Shown piece after piece: positions 16,139-24,078 of a stretch of DNA of 64,000 nt; position 1 is the stretch's first letter, and every line of letters begins with the position of its first letter. The stretch is taken from contig CALADI010000012.1 in NCBI GenBank assembly GCA_937890525.1, positions 62,001-126,000 on the forward strand. The letters are read 5' to 3'. The DNA is from an uncultured Clostridia bacterium. GTDB lineage: Bacteria; Bacillota; Clostridia; Oscillospirales; Oscillospiraceae. The notes under the pieces are model-generated. The model was not told the origin of the DNA and made no database searches. It worked only from the letters and a program-made list of their open reading frames with translations. Made by a program: the position numbers and the translations under genes.

Positions 16139-17326
16139 ATGTTAACCGGAAAAACGGTGGTTTTGGCGGTCACCGGCTCTATTGCGGCGTATAAGATCCC
16201 GAATCTTGCCCGTATGCTGAAGAAACTCCACTGCGATGTGCAGGTGCTGATGACCCGCAACGCCACCGAGTTTATCAATCCCGTTACCTTTGAATCCCTC
16301 ACCGGGAATAAGTGCCTGATCGATACCTTCGACCGGAATTTTCAGTACAGCGTGGAGCATGTAGCGCTGGCGAAGCGGGCGGATGTGGTGATGATCGCGC
16401 CGGCTTCCGGCAATGTGATCGGCAAGATCGCCAATGGGATCGCCGACGATATGCTCACCACCACGGTGATGGCCTGCCCCTGCAAGAAGATCGTTTCCCC
16501 CGCTATGAACCACAATATGTTCCACAACCCCATCGTGCAGGACAATTTGGAAAAATTGCAGCGGTTTGGCTATGAGATCGTGGCGCCGGATCGGGGGATG
16601 CTGGCCAACGGCGACACCGGCGACGGCAGAATGCCGGAGGAGAAGGTGCTGCTGCAATACATTCTCCGCCATATCGCCTGTGAGAAGGATCTGGCAGGCA
16701 AGCACATTCTGGTCACCGCAGGCGCTACCCGGGAACCCATTGACCCGGTGCGCTTCATCACCAATCATTCCAGCGGCAAGATGGGCTGCGCCATCGCCAA
16801 GGCCGCCATGCTCCGCGGGGCAGAGGTCACTTTAGTCCACGGACATATGGAAAGTGAGCCGCCCATGTTCGTCAGATGCATTCCGGTGGGGACGGCACAG
16901 GAGATGTTTGACACAGTCCGGGCAGAAGCCGACCGGCAGGACATCATCATCAAAGCCGCCGCTGTGGCGGACTATACCCCGGATACGGTGGCCCCGGAGA
17001 AGATCAAAAAATCCGGCGAAGGACTCACCGTCAGTCTGAAGCGGACGCAAGACATCCTTGCCTATCTGGGCGAGCACAAGCGCCCCGGTCAGGTCCTGTG
17101 CGGATTCGCCATGGAGACGGAAGATCTTCTGGAAAATGCCCGGAAGAAGCTGGAAACCAAGCATTGCGACATGATCTGCGCCAACTCCCTGCGCCGGGAG
17201 GGGGCAGGCTTCGGCACGGATACCAATGTGCTGACCCTGCTGACCCGGGATGGCACACAGGAACTGGAGCTGATGAGCAAGGAGCAGGCTGCCCACCGGA
17301 TCTTGGATCGGCTGGCGGCGATGTAA
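16139..17326 (+). CDS. coaBC: Bifunctional phosphopantothenoylcysteine decarboxylase/synthase
   Basis: A 395-residue fusion protein for two consecutive coenzyme A steps. The N-terminal CoaC flavoprotein half starts GKTVVLAVTGSIAAYK and includes the HVALAKRADVVMIAPASGNV and PAMNHNMF segments. The C-terminal CoaB half begins near residue 185 (ILVTAGATREPIDPVRFITN), with SSGKMG and the later KAAAVADYTP motif. I chose ATG 16139, 8 bp after GAGAGG, over the in-frame GTG at 16130 that overlaps that ribosome site. Its promoter is the mirror image of the panT-like/coaX one. Confidence 0.96.
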   Translation: MLTGKTVVLAVTGSIAAYKIPNLARMLKKLHCDVQVLMTRNATEFINPVTFESLTGNKCLIDTFDRNFQYSVEHVALAKRADVVMIAPASGNVIGKIANGIADDMLTTTVMACPCKKIVSPAMNHNMFHNPIVQDNLEKLQRFGYEIVAPDRGMLANGDTGDGRMPEEKVLLQYILRHIACEKDLAGKHILVTAGATREPIDPVRFITNHSSGKMGCAIAKAAMLRGAEVTLVHGHMESEPPMFVRCIPVGTAQEMFDTVRAEADRQDIIIKAAAVADYTPDTVAPEKIKKSGEGLTVSLKRTQDILAYLGEHKRPGQVLCGFAMETEDLLENARKKLETKHCDMICANSLRREGAGFGTDTNVLTLLTRDGTQELELMSKEQAAHRILDRLAAM

Positions 17327-17336
17327 CACATATATG

Positions 17337-17365
17337 ACAGCCTTGGACTTGCCGGGGCTGTTTTG
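17337..17365 (+). terminator. Probable terminator after coaBC
   Basis: ACAGCC (17337-17342) and GGCTGT (17356-17361) arms, then TTTTG. The loop is longish. Confidence 0.5.
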
Positions 17366-17440
17366 TCTGCCGCAGCAATGGCAGACAGATCCATACCCTC
17401 CCGGAAGACCGGGAGATAGACCAGAGAGGAACCATAACCA

Positions 17441-17863
17441 ATGAATATCGCAAAGATCATGATACCAAAGATCCTGACCGTGGTGCTGCATGAGAACAAC
17501 ACGGTGCGCCAAGGGTTGGAAGTCCTGTCCAGATGCCACTACACCGCCATCCCGGTGTTGGACAGCCAGGGCGGATATGTGGGCAGCGTCTCCGAAGGGG
17601 ATTTCCTGAACCACATCATGAAAGTAGGATCCACGGATCTGCGGGAGCAGGAGCAATACCGGATCACGGATATCGTGCGCAAGGATTTCTGCCCGGCGCT
17701 GGACATTGAAGCCCCCTTTGAAGTGGTGGTTCAGGCCTGTATGCGCCAGAACTTCGTTCCCGTTGTGGATGGCCGCAATACCCTGTGCGGCATCGTCACC
17801 CGTCAGAAGCTCATTGGAGCAATGGCGGATGCCTGCGTCAAGGCGCAAAGCTGCCCCAGATAA
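17441..17863 (+). CDS. CBS-domain pair protein
   Basis: A 140-residue protein made only of two tandem CBS motifs (MIPKILTVVLHENNTVRQGLEVL with YTAIPVLDSQGGYVGSVSEGDF, and FVPVVDGRNTLCGIVTRQKLI). Such stand-alone Bateman modules bind adenine nucleotides and regulate partner proteins. It lies 44 bp upstream of the potassium transporter genes in the same direction, so it may sense adenylates or cyclic dinucleotides for that transporter; this is inference. GAGAGG precedes the start. Confidence 0.85.
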   Translation: MNIAKIMIPKILTVVLHENNTVRQGLEVLSRCHYTAIPVLDSQGGYVGSVSEGDFLNHIMKVGSTDLREQEQYRITDIVRKDFCPALDIEAPFEVVVQACMRQNFVPVVDGRNTLCGIVTRQKLIGAMADACVKAQSCPR

Positions 17864-17907
17864 GACGGGGGCAAATCTAATTTCATGCAAATCAGGAGGC
17901 GATCTTT

Positions 17908-19242
17908 GTGACGAAGACGCAGAAGATGAAGCACATCTCTTCGTTTCAGATCATCATTTTAGGCTTTATTCTTGTGATCGTATTGGGCGGCGTGCTGCTG
18001 ATGCTGCCGGTATCTTCCCAAGGCAGGGTGTGGACATCCCCCATTGATGCGCTGTTCACCTCTACCTCTGCGGTGTGTGTGACGGGGCTGGTGGTTCATG
18101 ACACCGCCACCTATTGGTCCGGGTTCGGGCAGGCGGTGATCCTGCTGCTGATCCAGATCGGCGGACTGGGCGTGGTCACGGTGGCGGGAGCCTTTGCCCT
18201 GCTGTCGGGACGGCGGATCGGGCTGATGCAGCGCAGCACCATGAAGGAGGCCATTGCGGCCCCCAATGTGGGCGGCATCGTCCGGCTGACCCGGTTCATC
18301 CTGTTTACGGTGCTGGGCATCGAATTCCTGGGTGCGGTGGCGATGTTCCCGGTGTTCTACCGGGACTTTGGGCTGGCAAAAGGACTGTGGTATGCGGTGT
18401 TTCACTCCGTATCCGCATTCTGCAACGCAGGCTTCGACCTGATGGGCGTGGAGGAGCCTTATTCCTCGCTGACGCGGTATGCGGCAAACCCGGTGATCAA
18501 TGTGACCATCATGGCGCTGATCGTGGTGGGCGGCATCGGATTCCTCACATGGGATGATATCCGGCGCAACGGGCGGCATATCCACAAGTACCGGATGCAG
18601 AGCAAGGTGATCTTGACCATGACCACGGCGCTGATCGTTGTTCCGGCGGTGTACTTCTTCTTCTTTGAGTTTGGGGATGCGCCTGTGGGGCGTCGGATCC
18701 TGCTTTCGCTGTTCCAGTCGGTGACTCCCCGGACGGCGGGATTCAATACGGCGGATCTGACCCAGCTCAGCGAAACGGGGCAGTCGGTGATGGCGGTGCT
18801 GATGCTCATCGGCGGATCTCCCGGATCCACCGCAGGCGGCATGAAGACCACCACCTTTGCGGTGCTGCTGGCGGCGGCCATTGCCGTGTTCCGCCAGCGG
18901 GAGGATGCCCATTTCTTCAAGCGGCGGATCGCGGCGGCGGTCATCAGCAATGCCGCCACTATTTTGATGATGTATCTCGTGCTGTTTTTGACCGGCGGCA
19001 TGATCATCAGCACCATTGAGGGGCTGCCCATGGTGGAGAGCCTGTTCGAGACGGCTTCTGCCATCGGTACAGTCGGACTGTCTCTGGGGGTCACCCCCGG
19101 GCTGGGATGGGTCTCCCATGTGATCCTGATGGGGCTGATGTTCTTCGGAAGAGTGGGCGGACTGACGCTGATCTATGCCGCCATCTCCCATGGCCATGTC
19201 ACCGGAGCGAAGCTCCCTCAGGAGCGGATCACCGTAGGATAA
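17908..19242 (+). CDS. ktrB: Potassium transporter KtrB/TrkH family
   Basis: A 444-residue membrane subunit that conducts K+ across the cytoplasmic membrane. It has four pore-loop regions: TSTSAVCVTGLV, HSVSAFCNAGFDL, FQSVTPRTAGFNT and FETASAIGTVGLS; each has the Gly of the selectivity filter. It starts with GTG at 17908 with AGGAGG 8 bp before. The length and lack of the TrkH-specific N-terminal extension fit KtrB. The regulatory subunit gene follows after 40 bp. Confidence 0.94.
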   Translation: MTKTQKMKHISSFQIIILGFILVIVLGGVLLMLPVSSQGRVWTSPIDALFTSTSAVCVTGLVVHDTATYWSGFGQAVILLLIQIGGLGVVTVAGAFALLSGRRIGLMQRSTMKEAIAAPNVGGIVRLTRFILFTVLGIEFLGAVAMFPVFYRDFGLAKGLWYAVFHSVSAFCNAGFDLMGVEEPYSSLTRYAANPVINVTIMALIVVGGIGFLTWDDIRRNGRHIHKYRMQSKVILTMTTALIVVPAVYFFFFEFGDAPVGRRILLSLFQSVTPRTAGFNTADLTQLSETGQSVMAVLMLIGGSPGSTAGGMKTTTFAVLLAAAIAVFRQREDAHFFKRRIAAAVISNAATILMMYLVLFLTGGMIISTIEGLPMVESLFETASAIGTVGLSLGVTPGLGWVSHVILMGLMFFGRVGGLTLIYAAISHGHVTGAKLPQERITVG

Positions 19243-19282
19243 ATCCGGATATCATATCCGTTAAGTGTGTTTAGGAGGATAT

Positions 19283-19933
19283 ATGAAATCGATTTTGTTG
19301 ATCGGACTGGGCCGTTTCGGCCGCCACATCGCCATGAAGCTCAATGAACTGAACCATCAGGTCTTGGCGGTGGATCAGGATGAAAAAAGAGTGAATGCCG
19401 TGCTGCCCTATGTGACCAATGCGCAGATCGGCGACAGCACCGACCCGGAGTTCATTGCCGACCTTGGTGTGCGGAACTTCGACATCTGCATGGTTGCCAT
19501 CGGTGACAGCTTCCAGAGCTCGCTGGAGACGGTGTCCCTGCTGAAGGACATGGGCGCCAAGATGGTGGTGGCTCGGGCATCCCGGGATGTCCATGCCAAG
19601 TTCCTGCTGCGCAACGGCGCCGACGAGGTGGTATACCCGGAGAAGCAGATCGGTATCTGGACGGCGATCCGGTACAGTTCCGACCATATCTCCGACTACA
19701 TTGCGCTGGGGGATGACCATGCCATCTTCGAGATCTCGGTGCCTGACGCATGGGTGGGCAAAAGCGTGGGACAGCTGGATGTGCGTAAGCGCTACTCCAT
19801 CAACATCCTCGCCATCAAGGAGAAGGGAAAATTCTCTATGACCGTCATCACCCCGGATACCTGCATGCCGGCGGGCAGCACCATTTTGGTGCTGGGCACC
19901 CATAAAAATATTCAGAAGTGCTTCCACATCTGA
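19283..19933 (+). CDS. ktrA: Potassium uptake regulatory subunit KtrA (RCK domain)
   Basis: A 216-residue cytosolic RCK protein: an N-terminal Rossmann domain with LLIGLGRFGRHIA for nucleotide binding (ATP/ADP or NAD), and a C-terminal RCK_C domain from about residue 135. It forms a ring under the KtrB membrane dimer and gates it. In other Firmicutes the C-terminal domain binds c-di-AMP; whether it does here is not visible. ATG 19283 follows AGGAGG with 5-bp spacing. Confidence 0.94.
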   Translation: MKSILLIGLGRFGRHIAMKLNELNHQVLAVDQDEKRVNAVLPYVTNAQIGDSTDPEFIADLGVRNFDICMVAIGDSFQSSLETVSLLKDMGAKMVVARASRDVHAKFLLRNGADEVVYPEKQIGIWTAIRYSSDHISDYIALGDDHAIFEISVPDAWVGKSVGQLDVRKRYSINILAIKEKGKFSMTVITPDTCMPAGSTILVLGTHKNIQKCFHI

Positions 19934-19963
19934 TGACCGAATGTTTGGGAAATATATAAAAAT

Positions 19964-20001
19964 GCAGCGGAAACTTGTGGGTTTTCGCTGCGTTTTCTTT
20001 T
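19964..20001 (+). terminator. Terminator of the ktr operon
   Basis: GCAGCG-AAAC and GTTT-CGCTGC arms followed by GTTTTCTTTT. Confidence 0.8.
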
Positions 20002-20025
20002 GAAAAACAGGAGAAGAACGAAAAT

Positions 20026-20064
20026 GCGCAGATAGTTGACAAAGTCAACTATCTGCGCTAGAAT
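20026..20064 (+). promoter_or_regulatory. Promoter with perfect 15-bp inverted-repeat operator for the MarR operon
   Basis: GCGCAGATAGTTGAC (20026-20040) and its exact complement (20044-20058) flank a 3-bp centre. The repeat covers the -35 TTGACA (20036-20041) and the whole 17-bp spacer up to the -10 TAGAAT (20059-20064). A dimeric repressor bound here would block RNA polymerase. MarR autoregulation is the obvious reading. Confidence 0.78.
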
Positions 20065-20085
20065 ACAGAAAAAAGGAGGTAGCTT

Positions 20086-20502
20086 ATGGACCAACGATTG
20101 CTTTCTTACTATGTGGACAGCATGCACCGGGAGGTATCTCTCTTCTGCGCTGAGACATTGCGGAAAGAGGGGATCTCCGTGGGGCTGATGTACTTCATTT
20201 TGGATGTATGCAAGCACCCCGGATGTACCCCGGCACAGCTTGCCAGAGATCTGGGGCTGGATCGGGCGTATGCGTTGCGTGCCATCAACAAACTGGTTGA
20301 AAACGGCTTTCTTGACCGGGTCACCCACCCCACCGACGGGCGGGCGACCATGCTGTACGCCACCGAGAAGGGAGAACATATCTTCTCCCTGAGCCAAGAG
20401 CTGCTGCGCCGTTGGGATATGCGGATGCTCGATGGGATGACGGAATCGGAACAGGAACAGCTATTTGCGTTGCTGGATAAGATCCGGCAGAAAGGAAGAT
20501 GA
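20086..20502 (+). CDS. MarR family transcriptional regulator
   Basis: A 138-residue winged-helix regulator: dimerising helices at the ends, the recognition helix in TPAQLARDLGLDRAYALRAINKLVENGFL, and a wing in RVTHPTDGRATMLYATEKGEHI. It is expected to repress its own operon through the perfect operator at 20026-20058 and to release it on binding a small molecule. The ene-reductase gene follows after 4 bp and would be co-regulated. AAAAGGAGG precedes the start. Confidence 0.92.
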   Translation: MDQRLLSYYVDSMHREVSLFCAETLRKEGISVGLMYFILDVCKHPGCTPAQLARDLGLDRAYALRAINKLVENGFLDRVTHPTDGRATMLYATEKGEHIFSLSQELLRRWDMRMLDGMTESEQEQLFALLDKIRQKGR

Positions 20503-20506
20503 GATC

Positions 20507-22525
20507 ATGTCCAAGGATTCTATGCTGCTTTCGCCCATTCAGGTGGGCAGCCTGACGCTGAAGAACCGGGTGATGTTCCCGCCCCTGACCACCAATTATG
20601 AGGAGCGGGACGGCTCCATTGGGGATCAGAGCCTGCACTTTTACCAGAGATTGGCAAAGGGCGGCGTGGGCTATGTGGTCGTGGGCGATGTGGCGCCGGT
20701 GAACACCGCCACTCCCACCCCCAAGCTCTGCGATGACCGCCAGATCCCTGCCTACCGCCGTCTGGCGCAGGCGCTCCACGCCTATGACTGCAAGCTGGGC
20801 TTGCAGGTATTCCACCCGGAGTATGATGTGCCCGGGGTGAACAAGCTGATCATGGCGTCCGTCATGGCGGGTAAGGCCGCCGAGGATGCCAAGGCGCAGG
20901 GGGATATGGAGACTTTCCAGCAGAAGATGGAGGAGAGCGGCATCAAGCGCAAGGAGGCCTTCGGCAAACTGCACCATGATATGCTCCACTTTGTCAATGA
21001 AGCTACCGTCGAGCAGCTGGAGCAGATCAAGCAGTCCATGGCAGACTGCGCCAGACGGGCTGCCGAAGCCGGTGTGGACGCCATCGAAGTCCATGGCGAC
21101 CGGCTGCTGGGCTCGTTGTGCTCCGTGATCCTGAACAAGCGGACGGATAGCTACGGCGGCAGCTTTGAGAACCGGGTGCGCTACGCACTTGAGGTGGTCG
21201 GCGCGCTGAAGCAGGCGGCGCCTTCTCTGATGATCGAGTACAAGCTGCCCATCATCACCCGCAATGCAGACGGCTCCCTGCGGGGCAAGGGCGGTCTGGT
21301 GGAGGAAGAGGGTCTGGAGTTTGCCAAGCTGCTGGAGCAGGCAGGGGTAGACATGATCCAAGTGGCTCAGGCCAACCACACCGGCAACATGGGTGATACC
21401 ATCCCGCCCATGGGCACGGTGCCCTACAACTGGGTGCTGCCGGTGGCGGAGAAGGTCAAGAAGCTGGTGTCCATCCCGGTGGCTACGGTGGGCCGTGTGC
21501 TCACCCCGGAAGCCGGCGAGGAGATCCTGCAAAATGGGCAGGCGGACATCATCGCCTATGGCCGCAGCCTGCTGTGCGACCCGGATATTGCCAACGAATA
21601 TGCTCAGGGCATGCCCATCCGCGCCTGCCTGAACTGCAACAAGGGCTGTGTGGATGCCATCTCCGTGCGGAAGTGGGCTTCCTGCGTGCTGAATGCGGAG
21701 AACGGCAGCGAGCAGACTGTGTCCATCCGTCCCGGCGAGGGAGAGAAGAAGGTCGTTGTGGTGGGCGCAGGCATTGCCGGCTTGGAAGCTGCCCGTGTGG
21801 CTGCGCTGCGGGGCTATCGGGTGACGGTGTATGAAGCCTCCGACCGGATGGGCGGTCAGGTCAATCTGGCGGCAGTTCCCCCCAGAAAGTCCGAGATCCT
21901 CCGGGCGGTGGAGTACTATGAAAAGCTCCTGCCTATGCTGAATGTGCAGATCAAGCTGAACACCTGCTGCACCGTGGCAGATATGAATGCCGCAGATGCC
22001 GTCATCGTGGCGGTGGGCGCCCAGAATGTGATGCTGCCCATCCCCGGCGGCGATTGCCAGAATGTGGTCTCTGCTTGGGATGTGCTGGGCGGCAAGGCAA
22101 AGGTCAGCGGACATTGCGCCGTCATCGGCGGCGGTCTGGTGGGCACGGAGACTGCCGAGTATCTGCTGGAGCAGGGCTGTCAGGTGTCCATTGTGGAGAT
22201 GATGGACAAGATCGCCAGCGGCGAATCCTCCACCATTCTGCCCATTATCCTGAAGGATTTTGAGCAGGGCGGTGTGAAGCAGTATGTGAACACCCGTGTT
22301 CAGCAGGTGCAGGAGCATGGGGTGATCGCCACGGACACCACCTCCGGGGAAGAGGTCGAGATCCCCTGTGACTATGTGGTCATGGCGGTGGGCTCCAGAA
22401 AGAAGCCCTTCGATGTCACCGGCGTGACGGTGCCGGTGGAATTTGTGGGAGACTGCTCCGGTGAGCGCACGGCAGACATTGCCAGCGCCATCCGCAGCGC
22501 CTACCATGCCGCAAACCGGATCTGA
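20507..22525 (+). CDS. NADH:flavin oxidoreductase / 2-enoate reductase family protein
   Basis: A 672-residue enzyme of the Old Yellow Enzyme/2,4-dienoyl-CoA reductase group. The N-terminal FMN barrel (about 1-370) starts SPIQVGSLTLKNRVMFPPL. An Fe-S binding stretch CLNCNKGC follows, with a further Cys in WASCVLN. The C-terminal part has FAD/NADH-binding loops VVVVGAGIAGLEAARVAALRG and CAVIGGGLVGTETAEYLLEQG. Members reduce activated C=C bonds of enoates, steroids or bile acids; the substrate is not visible. MarR control suggests induction by an aromatic or xenobiotic-like compound. The start has AAAGGAAG upstream. Confidence 0.9.
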   Translation: MSKDSMLLSPIQVGSLTLKNRVMFPPLTTNYEERDGSIGDQSLHFYQRLAKGGVGYVVVGDVAPVNTATPTPKLCDDRQIPAYRRLAQALHAYDCKLGLQVFHPEYDVPGVNKLIMASVMAGKAAEDAKAQGDMETFQQKMEESGIKRKEAFGKLHHDMLHFVNEATVEQLEQIKQSMADCARRAAEAGVDAIEVHGDRLLGSLCSVILNKRTDSYGGSFENRVRYALEVVGALKQAAPSLMIEYKLPIITRNADGSLRGKGGLVEEEGLEFAKLLEQAGVDMIQVAQANHTGNMGDTIPPMGTVPYNWVLPVAEKVKKLVSIPVATVGRVLTPEAGEEILQNGQADIIAYGRSLLCDPDIANEYAQGMPIRACLNCNKGCVDAISVRKWASCVLNAENGSEQTVSIRPGEGEKKVVVVGAGIAGLEAARVAALRGYRVTVYEASDRMGGQVNLAAVPPRKSEILRAVEYYEKLLPMLNVQIKLNTCCTVADMNAADAVIVAVGAQNVMLPIPGGDCQNVVSAWDVLGGKAKVSGHCAVIGGGLVGTETAEYLLEQGCQVSIVEMMDKIASGESSTILPIILKDFEQGGVKQYVNTRVQQVQEHGVIATDTTSGEEVEIPCDYVVMAVGSRKKPFDVTGVTVPVEFVGDCSGERTADIASAIRSAYHAANRI

Positions 22526-22540
22526 TCCAAAAACCGAATA

Positions 22541-22592
22541 TAGAAAAAACTCCCGCCGACAGACCGATCTGCCGGCGGGAGCTGTTATTTTG
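22541..22592. terminator. Bidirectional terminator, ene-reductase/lipoprotein
   Basis: CTCCCGCCG (22550-22558) and CGGCGGGAG (22573-22581) arms. T6 follows on the minus strand and TTATTTT on the plus strand. Confidence 0.82.
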
Positions 22593-22597
22593 GGGGA

Positions 22598-23317
22598 TCA
22601 TCCACGGGTGCAGACATCCACCTCGTAGAGGGCGTTGTCCTTGAACATGAACTGGATCTTGTTGGCGAAATCTTCCTCGGTCTCGTAGGTCAGGTACAGG
22701 TAGCCGTCCTGATCGTAGACACTGTCGGCTTCCTCGCCGTAGATGGCCTTGATGGCGTCGGGGTGGGCGCCGAAGGTGATGCCGTTGACGAAGAGGATCT
22801 CCTGCTCCTTGCAGTTGCGCTCATTGAAGTACAGGTCGTCGATGGAGCAGTCGGCGAAGGTCTTTTCCTCGCCGGAGTCGTTGTAGATGCTGGCGGAGAC
22901 ATAGTTGCCGTTTTCCAGACGCATCAGGGCGCTGGTGGTGTAGCCGGTCTCCAGCATATTCTCAGCCTTGTCTCCGAAGGAGTAGCCCAGATGCATCAGG
23001 TCGGCGGCGGTGCAGGGAAGCTGCACGATGTTGCCGTCCACGGAGATCTGGAAGGAGAAGGGGTCGGTGGAGAGGGCATCGTTACCGGCAGGGGCAGCAG
23101 CGGTCTCTGCTGCGGTGGTTTCGGGTACGGTGGTTTCCGGTGCAGCGGTGGTCTCGGGCACGGTAGTCTCCGGGGCAGCGGTGGTTTCGGGCACGGTAGT
23201 CTCTGGTGCGGCAGTAGTCTCGGGCACGGTAGTCTCGGTACCGGCATCAGACTGGCAGGCAGCCAGCATACCAAGCAGCAGGCAGACGCTCAGGCAGAGG
23301 GCAAGGATCTTTTTCAT
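22598..23317 (-). CDS. Lipoprotein with Thr/Pro/Glu repeat linker, function unknown
   Basis: A 239-residue secreted lipoprotein. The signal peptide ends in the lipobox LLGMLAAC with Cys21 as lipidation site. Residues 29-70 are about four copies of an 11-residue TTVPETTAAPE unit, a flexible spacer away from the membrane. The C-terminal globular part (about 85-239; starts DPFSFQISVDGNIVQLPCTAADL) has two further cysteines and looks like small Firmicutes surface domains without assigned function. GGAGGAATCACT precedes the start. Confidence 0.8.
   Translation of the reverse strand: MKKILALCLSVCLLLGMLAACQSDAGTETTVPETTAAPETTVPETTAAPETTVPETTAAPETTVPETTAAETAAAPAGNDALSTDPFSFQISVDGNIVQLPCTAADLMHLGYSFGDKAENMLETGYTTSALMRLENGNYVSASIYNDSGEEKTFADCSIDDLYFNERNCKEQEILFVNGITFGAHPDAIKAIYGEEADSVYDQDGYLYLTYETEEDFANKIQFMFKDNALYEVDVCTRG
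23108..23233 (-). repeat. 33-bp minisatellite coding the lipoprotein linker
   Basis: About four tandem near-identical 33-bp units encode the TTVPETTAAPE repeats. The copy number could vary between strains by slippage. Confidence 0.8.
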
Positions 23318-23350
23318 AGTGATTCCTCCATAATTTCATAGGATGGGGAA

Positions 23351-23379
23351 AATATACCACCGGCAAGCCCGGATGTCAA
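23351..23379 (-). promoter_or_regulatory. Promoter for the lipoprotein gene
   Basis: TTGACA (23374-23379), 17 bp, TATATT (23351-23356) on the minus strand. Confidence 0.7.
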
Positions 23380-23546
23380 TATTCGATTTTTTGTTACCGA
23401 TTCAAAATTTTGAGGGAATTTTTGTGTGATGTGCACAAGGTTTTGAAATGGGGCGCTCTTCGGATTTCAAATTACCATTTCCATCGCTGCACCAGAATGT
23501 ATACTTCTGATAAAACATTGCGAATCAGAAAAACTTCGGTGTTTTC

Positions 23547-23567
23547 TGGTGGGGGAGGACGGATTCG
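23547..23567. repeat. Direct repeat of the tRNA-Tyr 3' end (candidate att site, distal copy)
   Basis: These 21 bp are identical, in the same orientation, to 25062-25082, the last 21 nt of the tRNA-Tyr gene including CCA. This is what integration into a tRNA 3' end leaves behind. The copy is followed by an inverted GGATTCG/CGAATCC pair (23561-23567, 23583-23589). Confidence 0.7.
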
Positions 23568-23613
23568 CTTTTCAGCGGAAAAACGAATCCACCATCCAAA
23601 TCCCCAAACGCAC

Positions 23614-23647
23614 AAAAAAGACCAATCCGAAAGGATTGGTCTTTTTT
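23614..23647. terminator. Bidirectional intrinsic terminator
   Basis: A6 and GACCAATCC pair with GGATTGGTC and T6 around a GAAA loop. It can stop leftward transcripts from the toxin-like island. Confidence 0.85.
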
Positions 23648-23698
23648 GTGGCAGTATTGAACTTAATGTATATTTTATAATAGAATCTGCGGATGTCA

Positions 23699-23737
23699 AA
23701 ACCTAAAAATCGTTGAGTCGCAACGATTTTTAGGTTT
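23699..23737. repeat. Perfect 17-bp inverted repeat
   Basis: AAACCTAAAAATCGTTG (23699-23715) and its complement (23721-23737) around AGTCG. No clear T-run follows on either side. It lies just downstream of the small paralogue gene and may be a second terminator-like hairpin or a recombination site. Apart from this, the terminator and the att-like copy, the gap 23380-23784 holds nothing I recognise. Confidence 0.6.
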
Positions 23738-23784
23738 CAGATTGTGTATATTACGGCTGGATTTGTGTTTGAACTAAATATATA

Positions 23785-24048
23785 TTAGATATTTCGGGAT
23801 ATTACGGTGACTCTGGTTACGATATCTCTCAGTCGGTCTCCATCAAGTGTATATTCCAGAACACTGTCGGGGGTGCTACACAATTTTTCACAGGTTCCGT
23901 CAACTTGCGCAATGCAATACCCAGTATCAGCGAAACACACACCATATGTATCACCGTTCCAGACAAATACAGGTTCGCCACCCCGGATGATACACTCCTT
24001 AAACTCCGATATTGTTTTGAAACGGTTATCTTCCTCACTATTGTACAT
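23785..24048 (-). CDS. Small protein homologous to the C-terminus of its upstream neighbour
   Basis: An 87-residue protein that aligns with the last 85 residues of the adjacent 280-residue protein: both share FKTISEFK, a GGE/W-G-YG middle and GDRLRDI-T-VTV near the end. I know no family for it. In toxin cassettes such small stand-alone genes are often immunity proteins, but here the same domain is also fused to the putative toxin, so the role could be regulatory. The start has GGAGGT at good distance. Composition is more AT-rich than the host genes around it. Confidence 0.65.
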   Translation of the reverse strand: MYNSEEDNRFKTISEFKECIIRGGEPVFVWNGDTYGVCFADTGYCIAQVDGTCEKLCSTPDSVLEYTLDGDRLRDIVTRVTVISRNI

Positions 24049-24078
24049 GGATTTACCTCCGTATATTATGAAGTGAGC

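Noticed and set aside
22598..23317. Possible CRISPR-like array because of regular 33-bp units
   Set aside because: The units are contiguous, without spacers, and code in frame for a Thr/Pro-rich linker.
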